Assembly (NCBI GenBank): GCA_014729455.1
Contig: WJJW01000352.1
Span: forward strand, 1-14,086
DNA length: 14,086 bases
Source: Candidatus Eiseniibacteriota bacterium
Lineage (GTDB): Bacteria; Eisenbacteria; RBG-16-71-46; CAIMUX01; VGJL01
Reading direction: 5' to 3'
The position numbers and the translations under genes were made by a program. Of the stretch, positions 7,855 through 14,086 are shown piece after piece; position 1 is the stretch's first letter, and the number at the start of each line of letters is the position of its first letter. Under the pieces are notes generated by a model that was not told the origin of the DNA, made no database searches, and saw only the letters and a program-made list of their open reading frames with translations.

Positions 7855-10275
7855 TCAGCGGATCCGGACCAACCTCTGGTTTGCGTGATCGCCGTCCACG
7901 TCGAGCCGCAACCAGTAGATCCCCGGGGAAAGCCGCCGGCCCGATGAGGTCCGACCGTCCCACCAGATCTGCTGCATCCCCGTGGTTCGAAAGCCGCGAT
8001 CCACCAGCGCAATCCTCCGCCCCCCCACGTCCAGGACGGACAGCTCCGCCTTGCCCGCTCTCGGCATGTCGAATCGCACGCGGACCGATTCGGAGAAGGG
8101 ATTCGGACCGGCGGACATCGACAGCCGAGTGACCGGGGAACCGGACGAGCCGTCCTGCAGACCAGCGGCGCCCCGAACGTCGAATCGGGCGAGGTAGACG
8201 TCTGTGAGCCCGGCGTGCGATCGATCGTACGCGCCCTCCGTGGTCGGGAACGTTCCCCCGTAGGTCTGCCCGGCCACGACCGGCTCGCCGGAGGGGTGCA
8301 TCACGACCTCGAAGGCGTCGTCACGGTACTCGCCTCCGATGAAGCTGCTCCATAGGAGATCCGAACCATCGACGTTCAGCCGTGACAGGAACGCGTCCCG
8401 AGCACCATTGTACGAGTCGTCGTACGCATCCGATGTCGTCGGGTACTCCGATGAACTTACCGATCCCGCGACGATGGGGATGTCCCCCGCCCCCAGGCAG
8501 AACGCGAAGGGTTCTTCGTCCTGACTGCCGCCCAGCAGGGTGCTCCAGAGGAGCTCTTCCCCCGTGAAGCTGAGCCGGGCGACGAAGACGTCTTTCGCCC
8601 CGTGGTAGACGGTGTCGTAAGCCCCCGGGGTCGTCGGGAACTCGGCACACTCCGTCGATCCGGTGACCACGGCCTCGCCCGACGCGCTCACGGCGATCGC
8701 GTTTCCATAGTCATCGAGAGCACATCCCAGAAACGTGCTGTAGACGAGGGTTTCTCCCTCGGAATCCAGCTTCGTGATCATGCAGTCCCGGCCACCGTTG
8801 TATGTGACGTCGAACGCTCCCGTCGTCGTCGGGTAGTCGTCCGACCTCGTGCTCCCGCACATGATGGGACCCTGGTCGGCACCGAGATCAACCCAGCTGA
8901 TCTGCTCGTAGACGGATCCGCCGATATAGGTGCTCCAGACGACGCTGCTTCCGAGCGCGTCGAGCTTCGTCACGCAACCATCGGTCCCCCCGTTGTAGCT
9001 CTCGTCGTAGGCGCCTTCGGTGGTCGGGTAATCGGAGGACGTTGTTTCGCCGACGACGATCGGCCGGTCCTCCGCATCGAGAATCATGTGGAAGGGCCGG
9101 TCACGCCCCGATCCACCGACATAGGTGCTGTAGATCAGGACTCCGCCGGTGGGATCCAGTTTGGAGACGAATCCGTCCATGGACCCGCCCAGAGTACGGT
9201 CGTGAGCCCCATCGGTCGTCGGGAGGTCCGACGACTCGGTCAGTCCTGAGAAGGTCGGATTCCCCGCGCTATCCAGGTGGACCGCGAAGCCGCGATCCCA
9301 GCCGGAGCCGCCGAGGAACGTGGACCAGAGCATCTTTGAACCGTCAGCGGAGAGCTTGGTCACGTAGGCGTCGTACTCGCCGTTGTGTGTGGGGTCGTAG
9401 GTCCCCGGACTCACGGGAAAGTCGGCCGACTTCGTGTATCCAGTGACGAACGGATTGCCGTCGGAGTCGAGGACCAGGCCGTGCGAGCGGTCGTAGTTCG
9501 ATCCACCGAGGAGAGTGCACCAGATCAGGTCGCTTGGGTCGTTTCGGACCTGTTCGCTTCCCGCTCCCCACCGGATGCACCGCATCTCGGTTTCGGATCC
9601 GGTCGTCCCGCCACTGGGCATCGAGACGTCGCTGAGCACGATCGAGGAGGCTTCGAGCCAGACGCCTCCGTCGGCAGTCTCCCGGATCCGATTCATCCCC
9701 TCGAAACGAAGACGTGCCTGGGCGCGATCCGCGCCGGGTTGGGCAACGATTTCGTAGCGGAGCTGCCCGGGTTCGGGGTGGAAACGCAGATCGACTCCCG
9801 GCCAGGCGTCGCGGTAGACGACCTCCTCGTACATCTTGATGCCCGACTTCCAGCCCGTGGGGTCGTTGCCCAGAAAGAAGTTCAGATTCGCCTGCGACGA
9901 TCCCCGCGCCGCGAGTTCCGCGCCTTGGGACCGTCCGTCGAGGTGCATCCAGACGGCATGTCCCTTTTCGGTGAAGTCGAAGACGACCGCATCTTCGGTG
10001 AAATAAAGAGCGGCCCCGTCGCCGAGCGCGTAGAATGCCGCCGGTCCATCGATCTGACCGCGATTCTCGATGACCGGATGAGAGGCCGGGGTCCATGCTA
10101 GAGCGACGGCCGGAAGCAGGAGGGACAGGAGCAGGACGATCCCCGGAGAGACAAGTGCAAACCGTCCCTGATCGTGAGATTGCACCCGAATTGGATCCGG
10201 CTGCCGGAGAGCGCGACGTGCACGTGGTAGCAGTCCGGGATGCGTGGCGTGATGGAAACCGACAACCGCCCTCAT
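7855..10275 (-). CDS. Secreted SBBP beta-propeller repeat protein with C-terminal FlgD-like module
   Basis: This is an 806-residue protein. The ATG at 10273-10275 is preceded at 5 nt by a perfect AGGAGG, so I keep it, although the hydrophobic signal core (GIVLLLSLLLPAVALA) then lies at residues 45-60 behind a long basic n-region. Residues about 61-250 form the domain usually seen ahead of SBBP repeats (ENRGQ, residues 70-74; VVYRDAWPGVDLRF; I believe this is Pfam DUF7948). Residues about 250-700 hold seven SBBP units whose (W/Y)ST(F/L)LGGS strand begins at residues 252, 317, 382, 447, 512, 577 and 642, an exact 65-residue period. Each unit has D..G....G.T.S.(D/E)(F/Y)P(T)T.GA(Y)D...NG..D..(V).(K/R)L...G. 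Residues about 718-806 are the C-terminal module (SAGPNPFSES, VLDVGGRRIAL, WWDGRTSSGR, SPGIYWLRLD). Seven units suggest a closed seven-bladed propeller. The ligand is unknown. Confidence 0.92.
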   Translation of the reverse strand: MRAVVGFHHATHPGLLPRARRALRQPDPIRVQSHDQGRFALVSPGIVLLLSLLLPAVALAWTPASHPVIENRGQIDGPAAFYALGDGAALYFTEDAVVFDFTEKGHAVWMHLDGRSQGAELAARGSSQANLNFFLGNDPTGWKSGIKMYEEVVYRDAWPGVDLRFHPEPGQLRYEIVAQPGADRAQARLRFEGMNRIRETADGGVWLEASSIVLSDVSMPSGGTTGSETEMRCIRWGAGSEQVRNDPSDLIWCTLLGGSNYDRSHGLVLDSDGNPFVTGYTKSADFPVSPGTYDPTHNGEYDAYVTKLSADGSKMLWSTFLGGSGWDRGFAVHLDSAGNPTFSGLTESSDLPTTDGAHDRTLGGSMDGFVSKLDPTGGVLIYSTYVGGSGRDRPFHMILDAEDRPIVVGETTSSDYPTTEGAYDESYNGGTDGCVTKLDALGSSVVWSTYIGGSVYEQISWVDLGADQGPIMCGSTRSDDYPTTTGAFDVTYNGGRDCMITKLDSEGETLVYSTFLGCALDDYGNAIAVSASGEAVVTGSTECAEFPTTPGAYDTVYHGAKDVFVARLSFTGEELLWSTLLGGSQDEEPFAFCLGAGDIPIVAGSVSSSEYPTTSDAYDDSYNGARDAFLSRLNVDGSDLLWSSFIGGEYRDDAFEVVMHPSGEPVVAGQTYGGTFPTTEGAYDRSHAGLTDVYLARFDVRGAAGLQDGSSGSPVTRLSMSAGPNPFSESVRVRFDMPRAGKAELSVLDVGGRRIALVDRGFRTTGMQQIWWDGRTSSGRRLSPGIYWLRLDVDGDHANQRLVRIR

Positions 10276-10280
10276 TGGTA

Positions 10281-10286
10281 CCTCCT
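10281..10286 (-). promoter_or_regulatory. Consensus ribosome binding site deciding the SBBP gene start
   Basis: On the minus strand the site is AGGAGG, followed by five bases and the ATG at 10275. The alternative in-frame GTG at 10185, which would give a more normal signal peptide, has no comparable site. Confidence 0.75.
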
Positions 10287-10347
10287 ACCGCGGCTGGAGC
10301 GAACATGCGGCCTGGTCACGACTTGCGCCGTACCACAGAAGCACCTA

Positions 10348-10377
10348 ATTCTACCGCAGATCGATCGGAAGAGTCCA
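10348..10377 (-). promoter_or_regulatory. Candidate promoter for the SBBP gene
   Basis: On the minus strand TGGACT (10372-10377) serves as a possible -35 and TAGAAT (10348-10353, five of six matches) as -10, with an 18-nt spacer. It would start transcription some 65 nt before the ATG and lies downstream of the hairpin that separates it from the previous gene. Confidence 0.35.
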
Positions 10378-10412
10378 GCGGCCGGAATGACCGAGGGGGC
10401 AGCCCCAACACG

Positions 10413-10446
10413 CCAGACCCCGGAAGCTCTCGCCTCCGGGGTCTGG
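10413..10446 (-). terminator. Strong intergenic hairpin, probable terminator after the small propeller gene
   Basis: The arms CCAGACCCCGGA (10413-10424) and TCCGGGGTCTGG (10435-10446) pair perfectly over 12 bp around a 10-nt loop. The hairpin starts 47 nt past the stop of the leftward gene ending at 10494. The only pyrimidine-rich tail (TTCTTCGTCTT, 10447-10457) is on the rightward side, so the polarity of an intrinsic terminator is ambiguous. Confidence 0.55.
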
Positions 10447-10493
10447 TTCTTCGTCTTGCATGCCCGTACGCGCCGGGCAAACGAGAGCGAGGT

Positions 10494-11303
10494 CTACTTG
10501 AACTGCGACTTCATCCGGCCCCAGGTGGAACTCTCGACCGAAGTCGGTTCATCCGCAGGCGAAGTCAGGGCGACGAATCCGTCGTATCCGGTATCACCGA
10601 GATCGGTGCCGGCCGCGGTCGCGGGGTCGATGCTGAGCAGATGCCCGGCCAAGCCTTCGCTTCGATTCGGCAGCGCATAGAGGACGCCGTCGTCGCCGAA
10701 CTCCAGGGCCGTCAAACCAACGTTCGCACCTGCCACGGAGACCATGCCAACCGATGTCGCGAATCCCGAGCCGAGATCGACGGTGAACAGCTCACCCTCC
10801 GCGCCGCCGGCAGAAACTCCGTACATCGTGGCTCCATCATAAGCAAGACCCCCGAACGGGGAGTCGAAGCCCGTCGAACCAACGACGCTCACGAGACCGG
10901 AACCAAGATCGACCGTCGACAGATACGTCGTCCCGCCGCCCTCTGTCGTCAACCCGACGTAGAGCACGTCATCGACGAACTCCATGGACGTAATGACGTT
11001 TCCCTCGGGAGGGAAAGTCATCGTCAAGGTCTCGTAGATGTCGCCGGTATCAGGGTCGATCAAGTGTAGCTGCGTGTTGTCGCTCGTATCCGAGCCATAC
11101 ACGACCCCGCCGCCGAACTCGATCTCGGCAATGATGACGCTCGGGTTGTCACCGCCGATGAGGGTGCCGTCCGGCACCGACGTGTCGACCGAATAGAGCT
11201 GATCGTTCGTGGTCTCCCAGGCCAAAAGTGTCGTGTCCGCCTGAGCGACGGACGCAGCCATACCGATGACCGCGGTGATCGCGACTATAGCGAAGTACTT
11301 CAT
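10494..11303 (-). CDS. Small secreted propeller-like protein with short aromatic/basic C-terminal tail
   Basis: This is a 269-residue protein. I chose the ATG at 11301-11303 because AGGAGG (11309-11314) lies 5 nt upstream and it opens a textbook signal peptide (FAIVAITAVIGMAASVAQA|D, cleavage after residue 22). An in-frame ATG at 11417 also has an AGGAGG and would add 38 hydrophilic residues. Residues about 26-245 contain five propeller-like units in which a LYxG or (V/M)YG strand precedes a L.(S/T)(V/I)D(L/P).(S/T)G strand. The sequence is Gly- and Asp-rich and resembles YncE/DUF4394-type propellers. No catalytic residues are seen. Unlike its five neighbours it has no FlgD-like module. It ends instead with an acidic/Ser linker and the tail SSTWGRMKSQFK. 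A candidate promoter and a small hairpin lie upstream, and a strong hairpin follows the gene. Function unknown; export is well supported. Confidence 0.88.
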   Translation of the reverse strand: MKYFAIVAITAVIGMAASVAQADTTLLAWETTNDQLYSVDTSVPDGTLIGGDNPSVIIAEIEFGGGVVYGSDTSDNTQLHLIDPDTGDIYETLTMTFPPEGNVITSMEFVDDVLYVGLTTEGGGTTYLSTVDLGSGLVSVVGSTGFDSPFGGLAYDGATMYGVSAGGAEGELFTVDLGSGFATSVGMVSVAGANVGLTALEFGDDGVLYALPNRSEGLAGHLLSIDPATAAGTDLGDTGYDGFVALTSPADEPTSVESSTWGRMKSQFK

Positions 11304-11308
11304 CCAAT

Positions 11309-11314
11309 CCTCCT
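11309..11314 (-). promoter_or_regulatory. Ribosome binding site for the small propeller gene
   Basis: AGGAGG on the minus strand, 5 nt before the ATG at 11303. It supports this start over the upstream ATG at 11417 because it places the signal peptide at the very N-terminus. Confidence 0.75.
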
Positions 11315-11351
11315 CAGAGCCATCAGGTCTTACTTCGACTCCGTTCTCGGC

Positions 11352-11367
11352 CTGCGCACTCGCGCAG
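11352..11367 (-). repeat. 6-bp perfect hairpin in the predicted leader
   Basis: CTGCGC and GCGCAG pair around a 4-nt loop, about 50 nt before the ATG at 11303, in what would be the start of the mRNA leader if the promoter candidate upstream is right. It could stabilise the 5' end; no regulatory ligand is suggested. Confidence 0.35.
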
Positions 11368-11371
11368 TGGA

Positions 11372-11400
11372 AGTGTACCCCGCCTTCATCAATGCGTAAA
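11372..11400 (-). promoter_or_regulatory. Candidate promoter for the small propeller gene
   Basis: On the minus strand TTTACG (11395-11400) and TACACT (11372-11377) are separated by exactly 17 nt. Each matches the sigma70 consensus at four of six positions. The local sequence is less GC-rich than its surroundings. Confidence 0.35.
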
Positions 11401-11420
11401 TGGATCAGGTGTCCCATGGA

Positions 11421-11426
11421 CCTCCT
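11421..11426 (-). promoter_or_regulatory. Second consensus ribosome binding site, upstream in-frame start
   Basis: AGGAGG lies 3 nt before an ATG at 11417 that is in frame with the small propeller gene and not followed by a stop. If used, it would give a protein whose signal peptide begins at residue 39. The 3-nt spacing is short, so I regard the start at 11303 as primary. Confidence 0.35.
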
Positions 11427-11474
11427 GTGTCCTCGTTCCTGGCCGTCACCCTAGCGATTGTTCCGGTTTTCACT

Positions 11475-11887
11475 TCACTCCGGGGGCGGGGAAATTCCTT
11501 CGGCCCTTCGCTCTGACAGGATCGCGCCTCGGACTCTCGTTCGGATGCTGGCGGCGTTCTCCGACCGGCCCTCCGCCGCATCCGGTCTCGAGGGCGCGGC
11601 CCAACCCATCTCGCAGTGGACCCGCGTTCCCTCCGGGATGTCCCCGATCCGCTCGAGTGCCGCGAGCGCCTCGCGATGGTCCGCCACCGCCCCACCCGGA
11701 TCGCCCTCGCCGCCGTCATCTGCGCCAAGAATCCCAATGCAACACCGCCGCCTTCAATGTCGCCGAGCGGCTCTTGGATCCTCCGTGCCCGCAGTGGCAG
11801 GGCCATTTCTGGACAGTCACCCTGCAGGTTGACCCCAGGTATGGAGTCCAGACCGTCATCGGGCTTGGCGGATAGGCGTGTACCCAT
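11475..11887 (-). pseudogene. Possible frame-broken coding remnant, family unknown
   Basis: The 548-nt gap before the channel gene has no intact gene. On the minus strand, codons from an ATG at 11887 to about 11720 read like natural protein (e.g. PGVNLQGDCPEMALPL, then GDIEGGGVALGFLAQ). After that this frame becomes Arg/Ser-rich and unnatural. From about 11720 a different minus frame takes over with natural composition (DDGGEGDPGGAVADHREA, then ERIGDIPEGTRVHCEMGW) and runs to a stop at 11475. The join suggests one gene broken by a frameshift. I recognise no family, and in GC-rich DNA such readings can be accidental, so this is tentative. Confidence 0.3.
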
Positions 11888-11900
11888 GAGGCGATCGAAG

Positions 11901-11928
11901 GTACGATGAGTAGCTAGTAGACTCGTAC
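11901..11928. repeat. Inverted repeat upstream of the potassium channel gene
   Basis: GTACGA (11901-11906) and TCGTAC (11923-11928) are perfect inverted arms around a 16-nt centre that itself contains TAGCTA. It lies 38 nt before the channel ATG in a relatively A/T-rich patch and could be an operator or part of the promoter. Confidence 0.3.
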
Positions 11929-11965
11929 GGCGTGTAGCGCCGGGGTCCTGGCCGACCACGGCCCC

Positions 11966-13696
11966 ATGCTGCCGCTCCGTGTTGCCATGCTCAATACTCT
12001 TGTCGCCCAGATCGCCTCAGTGCTCCGGAGCCGACGGGGGCGCCGCAACATCCGTGTGCTGCTGCGCTTCTTCATCGTGCTGGCGGTAATGATCTCCGTA
12101 TATACCGTCACGTTCCACTTGCTCATGCTGCGGGAGGGGCAGAATCACACGTGGATCACCGGCCTCTACTGGACACTCACCGTCATGTCCACGCTCGGCT
12201 TCGGGGACATCACCTTCCACACCGATGCTGGCCGCCTCTTCTCGATCGTGGTCTTGCTATCGGGGATGACCTTCCTGCTCGTCCTGCTTCCCATCACCTT
12301 TATCGAGTTCTTCTACGAACCGTGGATGCATGCGCAGGCCGCCGCTCGCGCGCCGGTCCGGCTTCCCGGAACAACGCGAGGCCACGTCCTGCTCACCCAT
12401 CACGACACGGTCACCAGCGCTCTGATCCGCCGCCTCGAGCCGTACCAGCACCCCTATGTTCTGCTAGTCCCCGAGGTGGAGGAGGCCCTGCAGCTGCACG
12501 ACCTCGGCCTGAACGTGGTGGTGGGAAACTTGGATGATCCCGAGACGTGGGGGCGTGTGCGCGTGGAGGCGGCTGTCCTCGTCGTCAGCACCTCCAGCGA
12601 TGTCACGAACACGAACGTCGCCTTCACGGTGCGGGGACTCGTAAAGGATCTTCCCATCATCACTTCGGCGACCGATGAGGCCTCTGTGGACCTTCTCAAA
12701 TTGGCGGGCAGCAACTTCGTGCTTCGTTTGGAGGAGATGATCGGCGGCTCGTTCGCCCGCAGGACTGTGGGTGGAGATGCGATGGCACATTTGATCGGGA
12801 GGTTCGATGATCTGCTGATCGCCGAGGCAACCGCGCGGCGCACGCCGCTCGTCGGAAAGACACTCCTGGAGAACCGGCTGCGCGAGAATGTGGGGGCAAC
12901 GGTGGTCGGCGTGTGGGAGCGCGGGCGGTTCGAGCCGGCGCGTCCCGAGACCCTGATCCGTGACAACACCGTCCTCGTCCTGGCTGGCTCGAGGGAGCAG
13001 CTCTACCGCTACGACGAGCTGTTCTGCATCTACAACGTCTCGGCGGCGCCCGTGGTGATCCTCGGTGGAGGACGTGTGGGTCGTGCTACCGCAAGGGCCC
13101 TCGCGCGACAGGAGATGGACTACCGGATCGTCGAGGTGCTCCCCGAGCTCATCCAGGATCCCGAGAGGGACGTGCTCGGCAACGCCGCGGATCTGGCGGT
13201 ACTCGAGAAGGCTGGGATCCGTGAGGCGCCTGCCGTGATCATCACGCCCCATGACGACGACCTGAACGTTTACCTCACGATCTACTGCCGGCAACTTCGT
13301 CCCGACATCCAGATTCTCTGTCGTGCCACCCACGAACGAAACGTGGCCACGCTGCATCGCGCTGGCGCGGACAGCGTTCTCTCCTATGCGTCCATGGGGG
13401 CCAGCACCGTGATGAATCTGCTGCGGCGCGGCAAGACCCTGATGGTTGCAGAGGGTCTGGACCTGTTCGAGGTGCGCGTGCCGGCCGAACTGGCAGGGCT
13501 GGCGATCACAGAGTCGGGGATCCGTGAGCGCACGGGGTGCAGTGTGGTGGCGATCCGAACGGATCGTGGCATGGAGGTCGGCCCGGATCCCTCCGCTACC
13601 CTCGTAGCCGAAGCCGACATGGTGCTCGTCGGCACCCTTGAGGCCCAAGAGCGCTTCCTCGAGCACTTCCGAAGGAACCAGACCGCGGACGCCTGA
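11966..13696 (+). CDS. Two-TM potassium channel with two RCK (TrkA-N/TrkA-C) domains
   Basis: This is a 576-residue inner-membrane K+ channel subunit. After a basic cytoplasmic N-terminus, TM1 spans residues about 31-55 and the pore helix 62-75. The selectivity filter TLGFGD occupies 76-81 and TM2 spans about 91-117. The cytoplasmic part contains a first RCK-N domain (about 137-255), a first RCK-C (about 280-350), a second RCK-N (about 361-480) with nucleotide-binding GGGRVG at 367-372 and an acidic strand-end E390, and a second RCK-C (about 490-570). Tandem RCK domains gate such channels in response to ions or nucleotides and normally assemble as tetramers. The first RCK-N reads VLLTHHDTVTSA where a GxGxxG loop is expected, so it probably does not bind NAD in the usual way. 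The start is the ATG at 11966; the ATG at 11987 is an alternative, and neither has a strong ribosome binding site. It has no functional link to the leftward secreted proteins. Confidence 0.95.
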   Translation: MLPLRVAMLNTLVAQIASVLRSRRGRRNIRVLLRFFIVLAVMISVYTVTFHLLMLREGQNHTWITGLYWTLTVMSTLGFGDITFHTDAGRLFSIVVLLSGMTFLLVLLPITFIEFFYEPWMHAQAAARAPVRLPGTTRGHVLLTHHDTVTSALIRRLEPYQHPYVLLVPEVEEALQLHDLGLNVVVGNLDDPETWGRVRVEAAVLVVSTSSDVTNTNVAFTVRGLVKDLPIITSATDEASVDLLKLAGSNFVLRLEEMIGGSFARRTVGGDAMAHLIGRFDDLLIAEATARRTPLVGKTLLENRLRENVGATVVGVWERGRFEPARPETLIRDNTVLVLAGSREQLYRYDELFCIYNVSAAPVVILGGGRVGRATARALARQEMDYRIVEVLPELIQDPERDVLGNAADLAVLEKAGIREAPAVIITPHDDDLNVYLTIYCRQLRPDIQILCRATHERNVATLHRAGADSVLSYASMGASTVMNLLRRGKTLMVAEGLDLFEVRVPAELAGLAITESGIRERTGCSVVAIRTDRGMEVGPDPSATLVAEADMVLVGTLEAQERFLEHFRRNQTADA

Positions 13697-13704
13697 GCTT
13701 CGGG

Positions 13705-14086
13705 TAGGGGCCGGCGCTCTCTCGATCTGACTGCGGGTCGAGTCCCTGTCCTTCCCAGAACACCCGGTCCATCGACACGCCGAGGTGCAGCTCGGTCAGA
13801 ATGATCACGCGATCAAGGCATTCGCTCCGGATCGACCCGATTGCCCGCTCGAAGTCGGGATTCTGCCAAGGGGAACGTGGCGCGATCCCCACCTCCTGGA
13901 TCCCCACTGAGCCAACCCGGTGGACGAACAGGGGCCCGTGGGTTCCGTCGCGACTTCGTAGCAGAACTTTCGGGGCCGTGTCCCATGGGAACGCCTCGAA
14001 CATCTGCTGGGGTGTCCACCTCCCCGTCGGAGAGCCCGTGACGTTTTCATGAGGGATCTTCTGCCGGCCGTTGCTCAGGCCGAGGA
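13705..14086 (-). pseudogene. Decayed integrase-core (DDE) transposase fragment, runs off the right edge
   Basis: Reading leftward from the edge, one minus-strand frame contains EAFPWDTAP (from about 14000), LLRSRDGTHG and APRSPWQNPDFERAIGSIRS, then ECLDRVIILTELHL, ending near 13782. These are hallmarks of the rve-type integrase core in IS481/IS3-like transposases. The ERxIGSIRRECLD block carries the third catalytic acidic residue (E of FER), and RD of LLRSRD fits the second. The N-terminal HTH part and the first Asp lie outside the window. After ELHL the usual stretch with YYH..RTHL is absent. The frame jumps straight to GVSMD, resembling the GLSKD that normally follows RTHL, and then degenerates without a family-like stop, running into the 3' end of the channel gene. 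I therefore call it an inactive remnant. No terminal inverted repeat is visible. Confidence 0.75.

Noticed and set aside
8160..9530. 195-nt periodicity considered as a DNA-level tandem repeat or CRISPR-like array
   Set aside because: Copies differ widely at nucleotide level and the period is explained by protein repeats; no constant repeat/variable spacer pattern.
10095..11069. 324-codon plus-strand open frame across the SBBP / small propeller intergenic region
   Set aside because: It crosses the strong hairpin and runs antisense to the start of one gene and most of another; composition is shadow-like.
11458..11832. Plus-strand open frames in the gap before the channel gene
   Set aside because: Ser/Arg/Pro-rich translations without any motif; the minus strand reads more naturally here.
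12464..13666. 400-codon minus-strand open frame opposite the potassium channel
   Set aside because: His/Arg-rich shadow of a well-conserved channel gene.
13697..13781. Intact C-terminal end of the transposase
   Set aside because: The usual YYH..RTHL stretch and GGLHHRY-type end are missing and no family-like stop is found, so only a remnant is supported.

Overview
The window is GC-rich (roughly 65%) bacterial DNA dominated by large exported proteins. Five consecutive genes each end in a FlgD-Ig-like / T9SS-type-A-like C-terminal module, whose signature is an NP[FAVL] turn, a D..GRR/GRL strand, usually W(D)GR, and a final (S/P)GIYLLR-type strand. Exported proteins with this tail, dockerin-like loops and beta-propeller repeats (SBBP, ELWxxDGT, WD40-like) are typical of the FCB group and of GC-rich candidate phyla such as Eisenbacteria or Krumholzibacteriota. 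I place the DNA in that neighbourhood by inference from protein style; there is no rRNA or other marker gene here.

Layout. 2-4450 (+): the 3' part of a secreted protein with a dockerin-like calcium-loop pair; a secreted WD40-like propeller protein; a secreted M14 zinc carboxypeptidase with a carboxypeptidase-regulatory-like domain. All three carry the C-terminal module. 4451-4576 is a convergent junction. 4577-10275 (-): a 989-residue ELWxxDGT-repeat protein and an 806-residue SBBP-repeat protein, both with the module. 10276-10493 holds a strong hairpin, a promoter candidate and a very good ribosome binding site. 10494-11303 (-): a smaller secreted propeller-like protein without the module, ending in a short aromatic/basic tail. 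11418-11965 has no intact gene, but shows a possible frame-broken coding remnant and an inverted repeat. 11966-13696 (+): a two-TM potassium channel with two RCK domains, the only clearly cytoplasmic-membrane gene. 13705-14086 (-): a decayed DDE transposase/integrase-core fragment running off the right edge.

How the genes work together. The first six genes look like a block of envelope or extracellular proteins, probably sent out by Sec and then anchored or secreted through the C-terminal module. Only the carboxypeptidase has an assignable enzymatic activity (zinc peptidase); the others are repeat scaffolds with no visible catalytic sites. The potassium channel and transposase debris form a separate right-hand segment with little functional connection to the block. 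I saw no CRISPR array, tRNA, rRNA, riboswitch or phage genes.
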